Source: an uncultured Mitsuokella sp. (GTDB taxonomy: Bacteria > Bacillota > Negativicutes > Selenomonadales > Selenomonadaceae). Taken from it: 57,373 bases of DNA. The notes under the pieces were generated by a model that had not been told where the DNA came from, made no database searches, and saw nothing but the letters and a program-made list of their open reading frames with translations. Both the position numbers and the translations under genes were made by a program. Of this stretch, positions 40,565 to 49,038 are shown piece after piece. Every line of letters starts with the position of its first letter. Position 1 is the first letter of the stretch. The stretch covers positions 1 through 57,373 of the forward strand of contig CAMCBT010000007.1 in NCBI GenBank assembly GCA_945873115.1, given 5' to 3'.

Positions 40565-41839
40565 TCATACTAGCCGGAGCATCCGCTGTGTCAGTCCTGC
40601 CTCCCTATGGGGACGGTCGCCTCGCTCGATTTCTTGCCTTGCCCTCTCCTCCAGTTTCTTAATTTCATCCACGGCATCCTCCAATCCGAGATGTGTGTAG
40701 GTGTTAAGCGTCACGCCGATTTCGCTGTGCCCCATGAGGTACTGGAGCGTTTTGGGGTTCATGCCCGACCGTGCCATGTTGCTGCAGTAGGTGTGGCGGC
40801 AGACATGGGGCGTGATGTTGGGAAGCTGGATACGGAAAATCTCGTTGTATCTTGCCACCATGTGATTGAACCGATGCTCCCAGTGCATGGCAACCAAGGG
40901 GAGCCCCTTCTTGTCCAGGAACAGAAATCCACTGTAACCGTCCACGATGCGCTCCACCCTTGGCTTCTCCCTATCCTCCAAGATTGCTTGGAAACATTCT
41001 GCTACATCCTCCGTGATGGGAATACGCCTCGTCCCGGCATGAGTCTTGGTGGGTTGTATGGTGTATCGCATATCTGCCCCTCGCTGAAGCTGATGGTCGA
41101 TGTTCACCACCCGATGCTCCAGGTCGATGTCACGCACAGTAAGCCCGCAGAACTCTGAGATTCTCATGCCCGTATGGAAGAGAATGTACACCACCTCGTA
41201 ATACTTGCAGTATACGTTATCATCATGAATGAACTTGAGGAATTTCCGCATCTGGTCTTTCGTGATAGCTTCCCTCGTCACACTGTCGTTCACAACCACG
41301 GTCGCCAACTGAAAATCGAAGGGGTTCTTCCGAAGGACATCATCGTCCACAGCCATCTGAAAGGCTGGACGAAGAACGCCCCTCACGGTCTTGACCGTAC
41401 TGTACCTCCTGCCGCTCTCCTGCAGCTTGATGAAGTATATCTTGGCATCCGATGTCCTGATGTCGCTTATCTTTTTGCCGCTGAACTCCGTCTGCTCCAG
41501 GAGTTTCTGCACGAAATTGTAGCCTTGCTTGGTGGTGCTGCGCACCCCCGTCTTGGTGGAAACATACCGCGCCACCAGTTCCCCTACGGTCATGTTCTTC
41601 CCCGCAGGGTCAAGCTGGCTGTCGAGGTCGTAGCCAATCTGCTTTTCCAGTTCCCGGAGGGAGAGGCATGGCTTCTTGCCGGCGGGCAACTTGTCAGTGG
41701 GTTCCAGCCGCCAGCTGTAGACGAACCTGGGTTTTCCGTCCACATGGTACTTGAACTGGTACTTCCCGTCTGCCCGTATGGATTCCCCACGCCGGAGGAC
41801 ACGGTGCTTGCTGTCACGTCTTTTTCCTAGGCTTGCCAT
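40565..41839 (-). CDS. int: Tyrosine-type phage integrase
   Basis: 424 aa from the ATG at 41839 (GGGAGG upstream). N-terminal arm-binding region (FKYHVDGKPRFVYSWRLEPTDKL), a SAM-like core-binding domain, and a catalytic domain with Arg in FHTGMRISEFCGL, HVCRHTY (His-x-x-Arg) and nucleophile Tyr in TLNTYTHLG. Organisation resembles the Tn916/phage integrase subfamily. It catalyses site-specific insertion and, with excisionase, excision. Its start overlaps the 3' end of the HTH gene by 26 bases. Confidence 0.95.
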   Translation of the reverse strand: MASLGKRRDSKHRVLRRGESIRADGKYQFKYHVDGKPRFVYSWRLEPTDKLPAGKKPCLSLRELEKQIGYDLDSQLDPAGKNMTVGELVARYVSTKTGVRSTTKQGYNFVQKLLEQTEFSGKKISDIRTSDAKIYFIKLQESGRRYSTVKTVRGVLRPAFQMAVDDDVLRKNPFDFQLATVVVNDSVTREAITKDQMRKFLKFIHDDNVYCKYYEVVYILFHTGMRISEFCGLTVRDIDLEHRVVNIDHQLQRGADMRYTIQPTKTHAGTRRIPITEDVAECFQAILEDREKPRVERIVDGYSGFLFLDKKGLPLVAMHWEHRFNHMVARYNEIFRIQLPNITPHVCRHTYCSNMARSGMNPKTLQYLMGHSEIGVTLNTYTHLGLEDAVDEIKKLEERARQEIERGDRPHREAGLTQRMLRLV

Positions 41840-42044
41840 TTGCCATCGCCTCCCTCTCATCCGGGTGCCGGAGGAAATACCGTTCCAGTTCTGCCCTCAG
41901 GATGATTTTCCTCGTTCTGAAATACGCCACAAACCCGTGTGGCTCTTCCAGCCAGCGGTAAAACTTTCTCTTGCTGAGTCCGAAGTGACGAGTTGCCTCC
42001 TCCGGTGTCAGGATGTCTTTCGTCGCCAATGGTATCGGCTTCAT
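41814..42044 (-). CDS. Small helix-turn-helix DNA-binding protein (excisionase-like)
   Basis: 76 aa from the ATG at 42044, 8 bases after AAGGAG. MerR/excisionase-like winged helix: LTPEEATRHFGLSKRKFYRWLEEPHGFVAYFRTRKIILRAELERYF. It overlaps the integrase start, so it is co-expressed with it and may act as a directionality factor or repressor of int. Two such proteins (this and the next gene) precede int. Confidence 0.75.
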   Translation of the reverse strand: MKPIPLATKDILTPEEATRHFGLSKRKFYRWLEEPHGFVAYFRTRKIILRAELERYFLRHPDEREAMANGKPRKKT

Positions 42045-42109
42045 CTGCATCGCTCCTTCCGTTTTTTTCATACCTATCTATCACTCGCCGTGGCAAATAA
42101 GTCAACGCC

Positions 42110-42763
42110 TTACGGCAAATAAAAGGAATTTATATCGTGGTAGATTCGTCCAGAAACTTCTCGAACTCGGGCCGGATAATCATGTAGCGGCTGCCGTTGT
42201 AGACAGAAAATCCTTCCGTGTTCTCTTCGGCGAGCCTGCGGAAATGCTTGATGCCGAGATTGAAGTAGGCCGATGCCTCTCGGATGGTGAGCATATATTT
42301 CTCTGGGATAGGGACGCTGATACTCCGCTTCTCTTGTTCCTTTTCCATTGGAAAGATTTCCATCATTTATCCCCCTTTCCTTTAGCTGCCTCATGACCTC
42401 ATTCAACTTCTCCGGCACGGGTAAGCCTATCCGAGAGGCGTTTTCCACAATGGAGATGCCTTCATTGGCGCAATAGAAGAAGATGACAGCGGAGCGAAGG
42501 ACGCATCCGCCGCCTACCACGTGGACATCGAGGACATTCGCCACGCCTACCAAGGCAAGGATAAACACCTTCTAGCAGATGCCCTTGAAACCAATGGCCG
42601 AGGACAGGTTTCGCTCCACGATAGCGCAGAGGACTCCGGTGATGTAATCCGTCACGATAAAAGCCACCAATGCGTAAAGCAGGCTGTCGAAGGAGCCAAG
42701 ATACTCCCCAATAGCAGCTCCTGCTCCTGCCGACCAAACTCTGATATCCAAAATTGCATCCAT
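42110..42763 (-). pseudogene. Phage holin family protein, interrupted by an in-frame TAG
   Basis: Starting at 42763, 63 residues read MDAILDIRVWSAGAG with a membrane stretch YALVAFIVTDYITGVLCAIVE and SAIGFKGIC. A TAG (42574-42572) then interrupts, and the same frame continues KVFILALVGVANVLDV, then SAVIFFYCANEGISIVENASRIGLPVPEKLNEVMRQLKERG, the normal second half of a phage_holin_4/toxin-secretion holin. The conserved part ends near 42366; beyond that the frame just reads through xis. One base change (for example AAG or CAG to TAG) explains it. Unless the amber is suppressed the holin is truncated. Confidence 0.8.
42130..42366 (-). CDS. xis: Excisionase (Xis, Tn916-like)
   Basis: 78 aa. Family pattern after a variable start: SVPIPEKYMLTIREASAYFNLGIKHFRRLAEEN, then SVYNGSRYMIIRPEFEKFLDE, the winged-helix excisionase that binds attachment sites and directs the integrase to excision. 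GGGGG lies 7 bases before the ATG. Lies in a different frame inside the 3' read-through of the damaged holin frame. Confidence 0.87.
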   Translation of the reverse strand: MMEIFPMEKEQEKRSISVPIPEKYMLTIREASAYFNLGIKHFRRLAEENTEGFSVYNGSRYMIIRPEFEKFLDESTTI

Positions 42764-42766
42764 AAA

Positions 42767-44038
42767 TCATTCCCCCTTCATCCATTCCTTAAAATTCTTC
42801 ATAGACCGCAAGCGAGCGTTGCGGTGATTGTAGTCACCCTCAATCAACTTCTTCTCGCCGTTTTTGACACGGTAAAGTTTGCCCTCAAAAGCCACTAGCC
42901 ATGTCCTTGGGCGCAACTTGCAGGCCAGCATTCTTTGTCCTGGCTCATAGCCATCGACATCACAGATTTTCTGCCCCTGTGGTGATTTCAGTTCATAGCT
43001 GTAGGAATCCGGCTCATAGCCCGTGTACTCAATTCGCTCCCTGTTGCTGCGGCTCATGTTCACCTTAAAACCGTCCGGCAAGCGCAGGTCTGTACTTTTA
43101 ATGAAATCCACAAAATGATATGGGTCACCATACTCTTCGTCCAAGGGCAGATACGTCAAACGCCAGCTACCATTGTTGTTATGTCGACCTCGCAATACGG
43201 TAATCCCCTTCGGTGTAGCCACCATTTCTAACAGGTACTCAACTGCAAAGGAATAGAATGTGCAAAAATCAGCCTGCCAGCATCGTTCCCTGTCATCATA
43301 GATGCCAAGATTTCTGCCCGATATGTATAACGCCTGTGCATTCCCTTCCAAAAATAAACAGTAATCCTGCTCTGATTCATACCAGCCACCGGTTATCCTG
43401 CATTCTTTTTCCGGAAGGACGGTCATCGATTCCCCCTCACCAGACGGAGCCTGCTTTTCCAGTTCCAGCAAAGCCCGTTCTGCCGTCTGCTTTGCACCCT
43501 CCTGCAATACTTGGGCATATTTCATTTGCTCAAACGCAGTTTCTGTTTCGGCCAACCAATAATGGTCTTGTGGTTCCCATTCAAAGTAAATCCCCAACTT
43601 TGCCCCTATGCTTCCACCATAATCCTTGAACCAATAGCCCAATGCGCCATTTCTATGAGAATACCGCTCGTATTTGAGTTCCTGCACTTCCCCCGAGGTA
43701 CCTACGGATACATCCAGCACCCTGTAGGCATCCGAGAACACGACCTTACTGCCACGATTTGCCATAAGTTTATGCTTTGCATCTTTTCTGCCAGTTTTCA
43801 ATTTGTCATTGTGATAAAGGCAATGCGTACCGTCTTCCATGAAAATCGGTACATACGGCTCACTGCTATTGATAACAGGAGTCGCGCCTCCTCCTTCGGA
43901 GATATTACCGTAGATACATCTGCCGTCTGTCCAGATAAAATCTCCGACAGCAATAGCTTTATTTCCGATTATGTTCAGCCACTTACCATCAGCCTGTGCC
44001 TTGGTATTGCCGACTGCCGTCACTCTTGCCCTGTGCAT
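42767..44038 (-). CDS. Phage tail-region protein, family not recognised
   Basis: 423 aa. Begins MHRARVTAVGNTKAQADGKW and contains several Gly/Trp/Tyr-rich stretches, a short coiled segment (TAFEQMKYAQVLQEGAKQTAERALLELEKQ) and GLGIYDDRERCWQ-like loops in the second half. No enzymatic motif seen. Its position after the tail-tip genes and before the holin fits a minor tail, baseplate or host-recognition protein. The stop lies 4 bases before the holin start. Confidence 0.6.
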   Translation of the reverse strand: MHRARVTAVGNTKAQADGKWLNIIGNKAIAVGDFIWTDGRCIYGNISEGGGATPVINSSEPYVPIFMEDGTHCLYHNDKLKTGRKDAKHKLMANRGSKVVFSDAYRVLDVSVGTSGEVQELKYERYSHRNGALGYWFKDYGGSIGAKLGIYFEWEPQDHYWLAETETAFEQMKYAQVLQEGAKQTAERALLELEKQAPSGEGESMTVLPEKECRITGGWYESEQDYCLFLEGNAQALYISGRNLGIYDDRERCWQADFCTFYSFAVEYLLEMVATPKGITVLRGRHNNNGSWRLTYLPLDEEYGDPYHFVDFIKSTDLRLPDGFKVNMSRSNRERIEYTGYEPDSYSYELKSPQGQKICDVDGYEPGQRMLACKLRPRTWLVAFEGKLYRVKNGEKKLIEGDYNHRNARLRSMKNFKEWMKGE

Positions 44039-44042
44039 AGCA

Positions 44043-44276
44043 TCACGCTCCTACAATTACAGCTGTCCCGCTCTTGGCCAGCTGCACCCAGACCAGACTG
44101 CCCTCATCGGTATTCACATCTACCGCCGCTTTCATGGGATAGCTATGAGCACCGATATGCACTCTGCCACCTTGGATAACGCCACGCTGGGCTTTCTGCT
44201 CGGATTGCTTCTTTGCCCGCTTCATGCCAGCCTTGATGGATTCAGCCAGCCCGTCTACTCCGTTCATCAAAACCAC
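44043..44276 (-). CDS. Small phage tail-region protein
   Basis: 77 aa. Basic N-terminal half (SIKAGMKRAKKQSEQKAQRG) followed by a beta-rich C-terminus (VNTDEGSLVWVQLAKSGTAVIVGA). Overlaps the upstream tail gene by 10 bases and precedes the 423-aa gene by 4. Family not recognised. Confidence 0.6.
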   Translation of the reverse strand: MVLMNGVDGLAESIKAGMKRAKKQSEQKAQRGVIQGGRVHIGAHSYPMKAAVDVNTDEGSLVWVQLAKSGTAVIVGA

Positions 44277-46387
44277 CTCGTCATTTTTATTGTCTGCCGT
44301 AATGAACGTGGTGTCAGTTCCACGACATTGGACATCAGGAAATACTCGTTGTCATTGAATTTTATCCGCTCGGTGAAATCCACGATATGCTTTACATCCG
44401 GAACACCATTCCTGACATTAGCTACAACCTCCACGGTGACTGTCTCCTGTATCTTGCGGTTCAGCCACTCTATGGCCTTGGTCAGCTCCCATAGATAATC
44501 CTCGCCTATAACTGGAAACTCTGTGTCGATGAGGGATTCGTACTTAGGGCCGTCATCGTCATCGCCCATATCGTAATCAGCACCAAGACTCAGATTGGAC
44601 TGGTCTATGATGAAACGGCTGGCCTTACCGCCAGGCTTGCCCTGTGACAAGCTGCTACCTTCCAGTTCCCCATTCACATACACCACGGTGGAATACCAGC
44701 CGTAGCCCAAAGGGGCGTGATAGGTTATGCGCTCTGTGGCATCTTTGTTGTTCCAATCTGTCCAGTCATAAATATCATGCTCCTGTCCGTCATCTATCGG
44801 CTCCGTGGTGCGCTCCTTTTCCTCAAAGAGGTAGATATCTCTGTTGGTCTTGGCGTAAAAATATTCTGTCCGGCTGGTGGAGCCGTCCTTGTTGTGCGTG
44901 CTCTTTTCCGACAGGTATTCGCCGTCATAGACATAATCGGTATAGCCCTTTTCGTTGGTTTCGTGGGTCAGAAAACCGTTGGAATAGGATCTGCTGATTT
45001 CCCCCAGCGATATAGTCCCGGTGAAGCCTTTCGGCTCGGTGTCCTCATCATTATGCGCCTTGCCAGCATTTTCCATGGTGCTGTGCCAAATGGAGCGGAC
45101 AAGTTTCCGATCGATGGTCGGCCTGCTATGCGGCCAGTCCGTAATATCTATTACGGAACGCTCCCTGCCTCGCTGAATAATATGCAGGCTATCTCCCCGG
45201 ATGAAGACGTTTATTTGACGCTGTGGCAACTTGGAACTCCAGCCGAACAGCGAAGATATGAAGTCCTGATAAGTCATACCGCTGTCCTCGAAGTTCTGTG
45301 ATGGAATGAAATCATCACAAGCCATATCCAGTTTCAACCCCAGTGCCTTGGCTATGCCCTCGGCGTAGTAGGACACCTCGAACTCATTGACGAAAAAGCT
45401 GATGGCACTGTAGAGCAATTTGTCCTTGGAATACATCCCCTTCACCGTCTGGACCAAATCCCGCTGACTGGTTTCCTCCACAAGAAAATGGAAGTGATAG
45501 TCAAAAATCTGCCCCTGCACAGAATCGTCAATGTTCAATGGCTGCACCGTTTCCAGCTGAAAGCTGTCCGAGAGCGTCAGTTCGCCCAGCGACATGGAGA
45601 ATGAGCGGATGCCATGCTCACGGAAATTATCCATAATGGATGGCAATGTTGCATCCTTGATTTTTCTTGCTCGTGAAGGCTTAATTAAAGGTTCAACATA
45701 CGCCAGTACCACAGGTACCCGAATTGATGTGTCGGCAAGGAGCAACTGTAACTTGATAACCTGTCGCCGTGTATGGCTTACGGCAGGTTCGCCCCAGCCC
45801 AGCTTACGTGAAGTATCTACCATGGACAGACCATCAATACCCAGTCTGCTGATTGTATCAGCCGATATGATTTCAGTTTTCCTTATCTGCCGCAGGCATT
45901 CACTACGCCGTACACAGAAATTCATGGATAGGACCCGAGATGTATCCGCACTGGCTTTGGCGTACTGGCAGTTGAGCAGCCTTGCCGTATCCGCTGAAAC
46001 CTTCTCTGCCGTTACCACCCGTCTGAGCAAATCAGCACTCGTCCATGCTACAGAAGCAGATTCTACCTGCCGTCTGGTGTCAGCAAAAAAATGCTCTGTT
46101 CTGACCAGCCTGCGGTTGGTAACTACAACCACATCATTTTTCTGCACAACCTGCCTTTTTACGTCTGCCGTGACCTTTGCCTGTCCGCTGATTGGTGGCA
46201 CTATGGTGGCGAGAATTTGCATCTTGAGGTGGATTCTCCCCATAGGCACCCAGGCAGCAGCAATCTGCGGTCTAATGCTTATCCTGCCCATAGGCATCCA
46301 TGAGATATAGACATCCGTAGGCTGAAGAATAATTTTTCCGTAAGGAATCCATGAAATATATGCTGTTGGCCTAATGACAATGCCCAT
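44267..46387 (-). CDS. Phage tail protein with two kinds of internal repeats
   Basis: 706 aa. Residues 4-52 are three copies of a 16-17 residue unit with core YISWxPMGRI. Residues about 72-225 carry about ten copies of a 14-16 residue unit with core SADTxRxL (Asp at about 75, 103, 119, 133, 148, 177, 191, 219). The rest (about 240-706) looks like a phage tail-tip/tail-associated domain, with FRGDSLHIIQRGRERSV-like and NEFEVSYYAEGIAKALGLKLDMACDDF segments. Likely part of the tail tip or baseplate. The repeats may form an extended stalk. Exact family not named. Confidence 0.7.
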   Translation of the reverse strand: MGIVIRPTAYISWIPYGKIILQPTDVYISWMPMGRISIRPQIAAAWVPMGRIHLKMQILATIVPPISGQAKVTADVKRQVVQKNDVVVVTNRRLVRTEHFFADTRRQVESASVAWTSADLLRRVVTAEKVSADTARLLNCQYAKASADTSRVLSMNFCVRRSECLRQIRKTEIISADTISRLGIDGLSMVDTSRKLGWGEPAVSHTRRQVIKLQLLLADTSIRVPVVLAYVEPLIKPSRARKIKDATLPSIMDNFREHGIRSFSMSLGELTLSDSFQLETVQPLNIDDSVQGQIFDYHFHFLVEETSQRDLVQTVKGMYSKDKLLYSAISFFVNEFEVSYYAEGIAKALGLKLDMACDDFIPSQNFEDSGMTYQDFISSLFGWSSKLPQRQINVFIRGDSLHIIQRGRERSVIDITDWPHSRPTIDRKLVRSIWHSTMENAGKAHNDEDTEPKGFTGTISLGEISRSYSNGFLTHETNEKGYTDYVYDGEYLSEKSTHNKDGSTSRTEYFYAKTNRDIYLFEEKERTTEPIDDGQEHDIYDWTDWNNKDATERITYHAPLGYGWYSTVVYVNGELEGSSLSQGKPGGKASRFIIDQSNLSLGADYDMGDDDDGPKYESLIDTEFPVIGEDYLWELTKAIEWLNRKIQETVTVEVVANVRNGVPDVKHIVDFTERIKFNDNEYFLMSNVVELTPRSLRQTIKMTRWF

Positions 46388-46390
46388 TGA

Positions 46391-46735
46391 CTACACCTCG
46401 GCTTTCCAGCCTAATTGCATACCTGCCATGTCAGCTATGGTTTTGTTTACGGAGTAACAATCCACTACGCCCATGTTGATGTTAGTGTGGAGTTTCCTGA
46501 TACCGTGCTCGGTTTGGTCGCTACCAGCCTTGGAAATACCTGTAAGCCGCGCCAAATCCTCTCCTGTCCGATAGGCAGGCCTACCGCCAATGGCTATCCC
46601 CGTCACTTTTGATATACCCCCATATTTGTCTATGAGCGATTCCACATCCACTGTCTGCAAAATCTGCTGACCTGTAGCATCGGCAAGATATGTGCCGTCC
46701 TCCTGGGCAGTCATATCCGTCACAACATCTCCCAA
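46391..46735 (-). CDS. C-terminal fragment of a split tail paralogue
   Basis: Up to 114 aa, no good start codon or ribosome site (only a TTG). It aligns with the last 120 residues of the gene at 47352-48281: DGTYLADATGQQILQTVDVESLIDKYG versus DGEYIADTDGQTILQSIDTESLIRDYG, and both end G(W)KA. With the fragment at 46720-47355 it reconstructs one full-length copy separated by a one-base frameshift near 46761. Confidence 0.7.
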   Translation of the reverse strand: MGDVVTDMTAQEDGTYLADATGQQILQTVDVESLIDKYGGISKVTGIAIGGRPAYRTGEDLARLTGISKAGSDQTEHGIRKLHTNINMGVVDCYSVNKTIADMAGMQLGWKAEV

Positions 46736-47355
46736 CGGAACGGCCTGTATTTTTTCTTTAGACTGATTTCCTCATCAAAACTCATGATGATATTGGAAAG
46801 ATAGCATTTGCCATAATTGGGTGTAGCGTAAATGACCAGTTTGCTGATGGCATCCATGTAAATGTGTTTCTGCGTATTTTCCATGATTTTCTCGCCGTTC
46901 ATATAGACCTGGTACTCACCATCGGCAGCAGATGCGCTTCTTGCCTTGAAGTGCATCCAGAAGCTGTTGACGCTGTCGAATTTTAGCGCACCTCCAACCT
47001 TATACTCCACATATTTGTCATACGATGAACTGTTGCCGATAATAACCTGTGGGTCAAGGTCACTAGAATATTTACGAAGTTGCCAGCCATAAAAACCTGT
47101 ATATCCGGAATGATTGCTGTAAAAACCGACTTCGGCCATGATGCCATCGGACATTTCTGACCATGGTGGAATATAGACGTCGAACTTTGCATAGAAATGT
47201 GTCGGTGCGGTTTCCAAGGTAATATCAATTCCCTCATTGGCTTTCGGCTGATATAAGGCTACGCCATTGTCGGGATTGAATTTTGTTCCTTTCACGGTCG
47301 TGCCGTCTTCCACATCCAGAAACTCCGCTAAGCCCGGATTGATATATCTCATCAC
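46720..47355 (-). CDS. N-terminal fragment of a split tail paralogue
   Basis: 211 aa, starting MMRYINPGLAEFLDVEDGTTV, a clear paralogue of the next gene (MSFKYINPGYAEFLDVAGGTTI). The middle is a concanavalin-like beta-rich pattern (FYAKFDVYIPPWSEM, YQVYMNGEKI). The final residues (LKKKYRPFRWEML) do not match the paralogue, whereas the neighbouring frame does. It starts overlapping the stop of the intact paralogue. The frame is lost near 46761. Probably a tail-fibre or decoration-like structural protein. Confidence 0.7.
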   Translation of the reverse strand: MMRYINPGLAEFLDVEDGTTVKGTKFNPDNGVALYQPKANEGIDITLETAPTHFYAKFDVYIPPWSEMSDGIMAEVGFYSNHSGYTGFYGWQLRKYSSDLDPQVIIGNSSSYDKYVEYKVGGALKFDSVNSFWMHFKARSASAADGEYQVYMNGEKIMENTQKHIYMDAISKLVIYATPNYGKCYLSNIIMSFDEEISLKKKYRPFRWEML

Positions 47356-48281
47356 GATGCACCTGCCTTCCAGCCGAATTTGTAGCCTGTTATATCCGAT
47401 ATTTTCAGCGACAGAGCATGACCGTCTGCGACTACTCCCCGTGTACCATGCGGAGCAATTTTCGTGCCATACTCTGTTATAGCTGCTCCATCAGATTGAA
47501 TCGCCGTAAGGTTGGACAGCCCTTCTGCCGTGCGGCAAACAGGATTGCCGATAACGGCAATACCCTTAATGACTGTGTCTGCTCCATAGTCGCGTATAAG
47601 GCTTTCGGTATCTATACTTTGCAAAATGGTCTGACCATCCGTATCGGCTATGTATTCCCCATCCTCTCCTGCCGCCATGGTGGTTTCCGTTGCAGCAACA
47701 GGGAGAAGCACCACCTGCTCCTTGGGGTCAATCTCTGTATCGGACAGAATGAGATTGGAAATCGCGCCATAAGCACTATCAGCGTAGACCACCAATGTTT
47801 TGGATTTGCCAAATTTGATATCATAGTCATACTTTTCTACAGACAGACCATTGGCATAGATTTGCACATATCCGTCCACGCCTGTCTTAATATGAAATAA
47901 GAATGTATTTATGGCCTCCAGCTTTAGATTCAGTCGCTCTGGCTCGGATAAATAAGCATCTTTACCGCCGGAAGAATTACCGCCATAATACCGCATAAAG
48001 TACATGACATTATCTCTCTTGGCGAAACCCATGCCATCCAACGCATAGCCATTGGTTTCGAGAATGGCAACTTTTATACTAAAGTCGTTACGGTCTTTGG
48101 GAATGTACACATCAAACTTTCCATAAAGTTCTGTGGGTGTTTCGGCAAGTACCAGTCCCTTTTTATCGGTAGGCTGATAGAACATCACCCCTGTCTTGCT
48201 CTTTACCGTATCTGCTATGGTCGTGCCGCCTGCCACATCGAGAAACTCGGCATAGCCCGGATTGATGTATTTGAAGCTCAT
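47352..48281 (-). CDS. Phage tail-region structural protein (intact paralogue)
   Basis: 309 aa. N-terminal domain (about 1-185) with YINPGYAEFLDV and a jelly-roll-like beta pattern (ELYGKFDVYIPKD, GYVQIYANGLSV); C-terminal domain (about 190-309) with GEYIADTDGQTILQSID and FGWKAG at the end. A second, frameshifted copy follows directly. Not recognised beyond phage origin; position between the small tail genes and the 706-aa tail protein suggests a tail appendage. Confidence 0.7.
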   Translation of the reverse strand: MSFKYINPGYAEFLDVAGGTTIADTVKSKTGVMFYQPTDKKGLVLAETPTELYGKFDVYIPKDRNDFSIKVAILETNGYALDGMGFAKRDNVMYFMRYYGGNSSGGKDAYLSEPERLNLKLEAINTFLFHIKTGVDGYVQIYANGLSVEKYDYDIKFGKSKTLVVYADSAYGAISNLILSDTEIDPKEQVVLLPVAATETTMAAGEDGEYIADTDGQTILQSIDTESLIRDYGADTVIKGIAVIGNPVCRTAEGLSNLTAIQSDGAAITEYGTKIAPHGTRGVVADGHALSLKISDITGYKFGWKAGAS

Positions 48282-48694
48282 ACCGCCACCACCAGTCCTT
48301 CTGCCTGAATGTCCACGGAAGTGTCGTTCTGGGGCTTTTCCTCCTTACTACTGGTTGCCTTGACCCAAAAGATGGTGTTCTTGTCCGTTACACCATCCAA
48401 AGCGAGCGTTTCCTGCCAGCTGGCTTTCTTCAATGCCGCGTTCTCATCAGCATAGTTGTTATCGGCAGCTGCCCGCCATTTTGCAGAGCCGTCACCAACA
48501 AACTTGATGGCGGTGCTCCCCTCAATGTAATAACCACTGTCACAGCGGACAGCGCATTTCACGGCTTTCTGCTCCTCCTTGCTGGCATCCAGCGTGACGG
48601 AGATGGGAGAAAGTTCCGTGCCGGAACTGGCCTCCGTGCCGTCCACGCCTCCTGCGGTAGGATTGCCGTAATAGATGTGAAGCTGATTTGCCAT
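48278..48694 (-). CDS. Small phage tail protein
   Basis: 138 aa from the ATG at 48694 (MANQLHIYYGN), with GGAGG upstream; its stop overlaps the next start by 4 bases. Beta-rich with repeated sheets (ELSPISVTLDASKEEQKAVKCAVRCDSGYYIEG and NTIFWVKATSSKEE), which looks like an Ig-like or carbohydrate-binding fold common in tail proteins. No specific family. Confidence 0.65.
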   Translation of the reverse strand: MANQLHIYYGNPTAGGVDGTEASSGTELSPISVTLDASKEEQKAVKCAVRCDSGYYIEGSTAIKFVGDGSAKWRAAADNNYADENAALKKASWQETLALDGVTDKNTIFWVKATSSKEEKPQNDTSVDIQAEGLVVAV

Positions 48695-48696
48695 TG

Positions 48697-49038
48697 TCAT
48701 AACCTCCAAAATTCTAATGTCGCATTTACTGCATGGGGGAAGTGGGGAACATACTGGTAAGATTTGACCACCACCCGCATATTCTCCCAGACCACTCCCG
48801 CCTCGTCGGAAATGTCCACCAATTGACGGCTATCCCAATATCCCTTGATGGTTTCCCAGCCGTCAGCCAAGACCGTGACGGAGCAGGAGACTTTATCTCC
48901 TTCGGTTACATGACCGAAGTCTTGAACCGCCACGCCGCCGACAATCTCCACTTGCTGCTGGCGGTCGTCCGGCGTTATCTGCCAGTTCTCCACTTCAAGG
49001 GTCTGTACATCACCAACTTGAATATGAATTGTCTCCAC
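48697..49038 (-). CDS. Phage tail protein downstream of the tape measure
   Basis: 113 aa: METIHIQVGDVQTLEVENWQIT, then CSVTVLADGWETIKGYWDSRQLVDISDEAG and ATLEFWRL at the end. Short beta-rich protein in the distal-tail position immediately after the tape measure, which it overlaps by 29 bases. Probably structural. Confidence 0.65.
   Translation of the reverse strand: METIHIQVGDVQTLEVENWQITPDDRQQQVEIVGGVAVQDFGHVTEGDKVSCSVTVLADGWETIKGYWDSRQLVDISDEAGVVWENMRVVVKSYQYVPHFPHAVNATLEFWRL

Noticed and set aside
46751-46764. A6-run as a programmed frameshift site in the split tail gene
   Set aside because: The downstream frame already matches the paralogue before the A-run, so a one-base deletion near 46761 explains the data better, and no X XXY YYZ heptamer is in phase.
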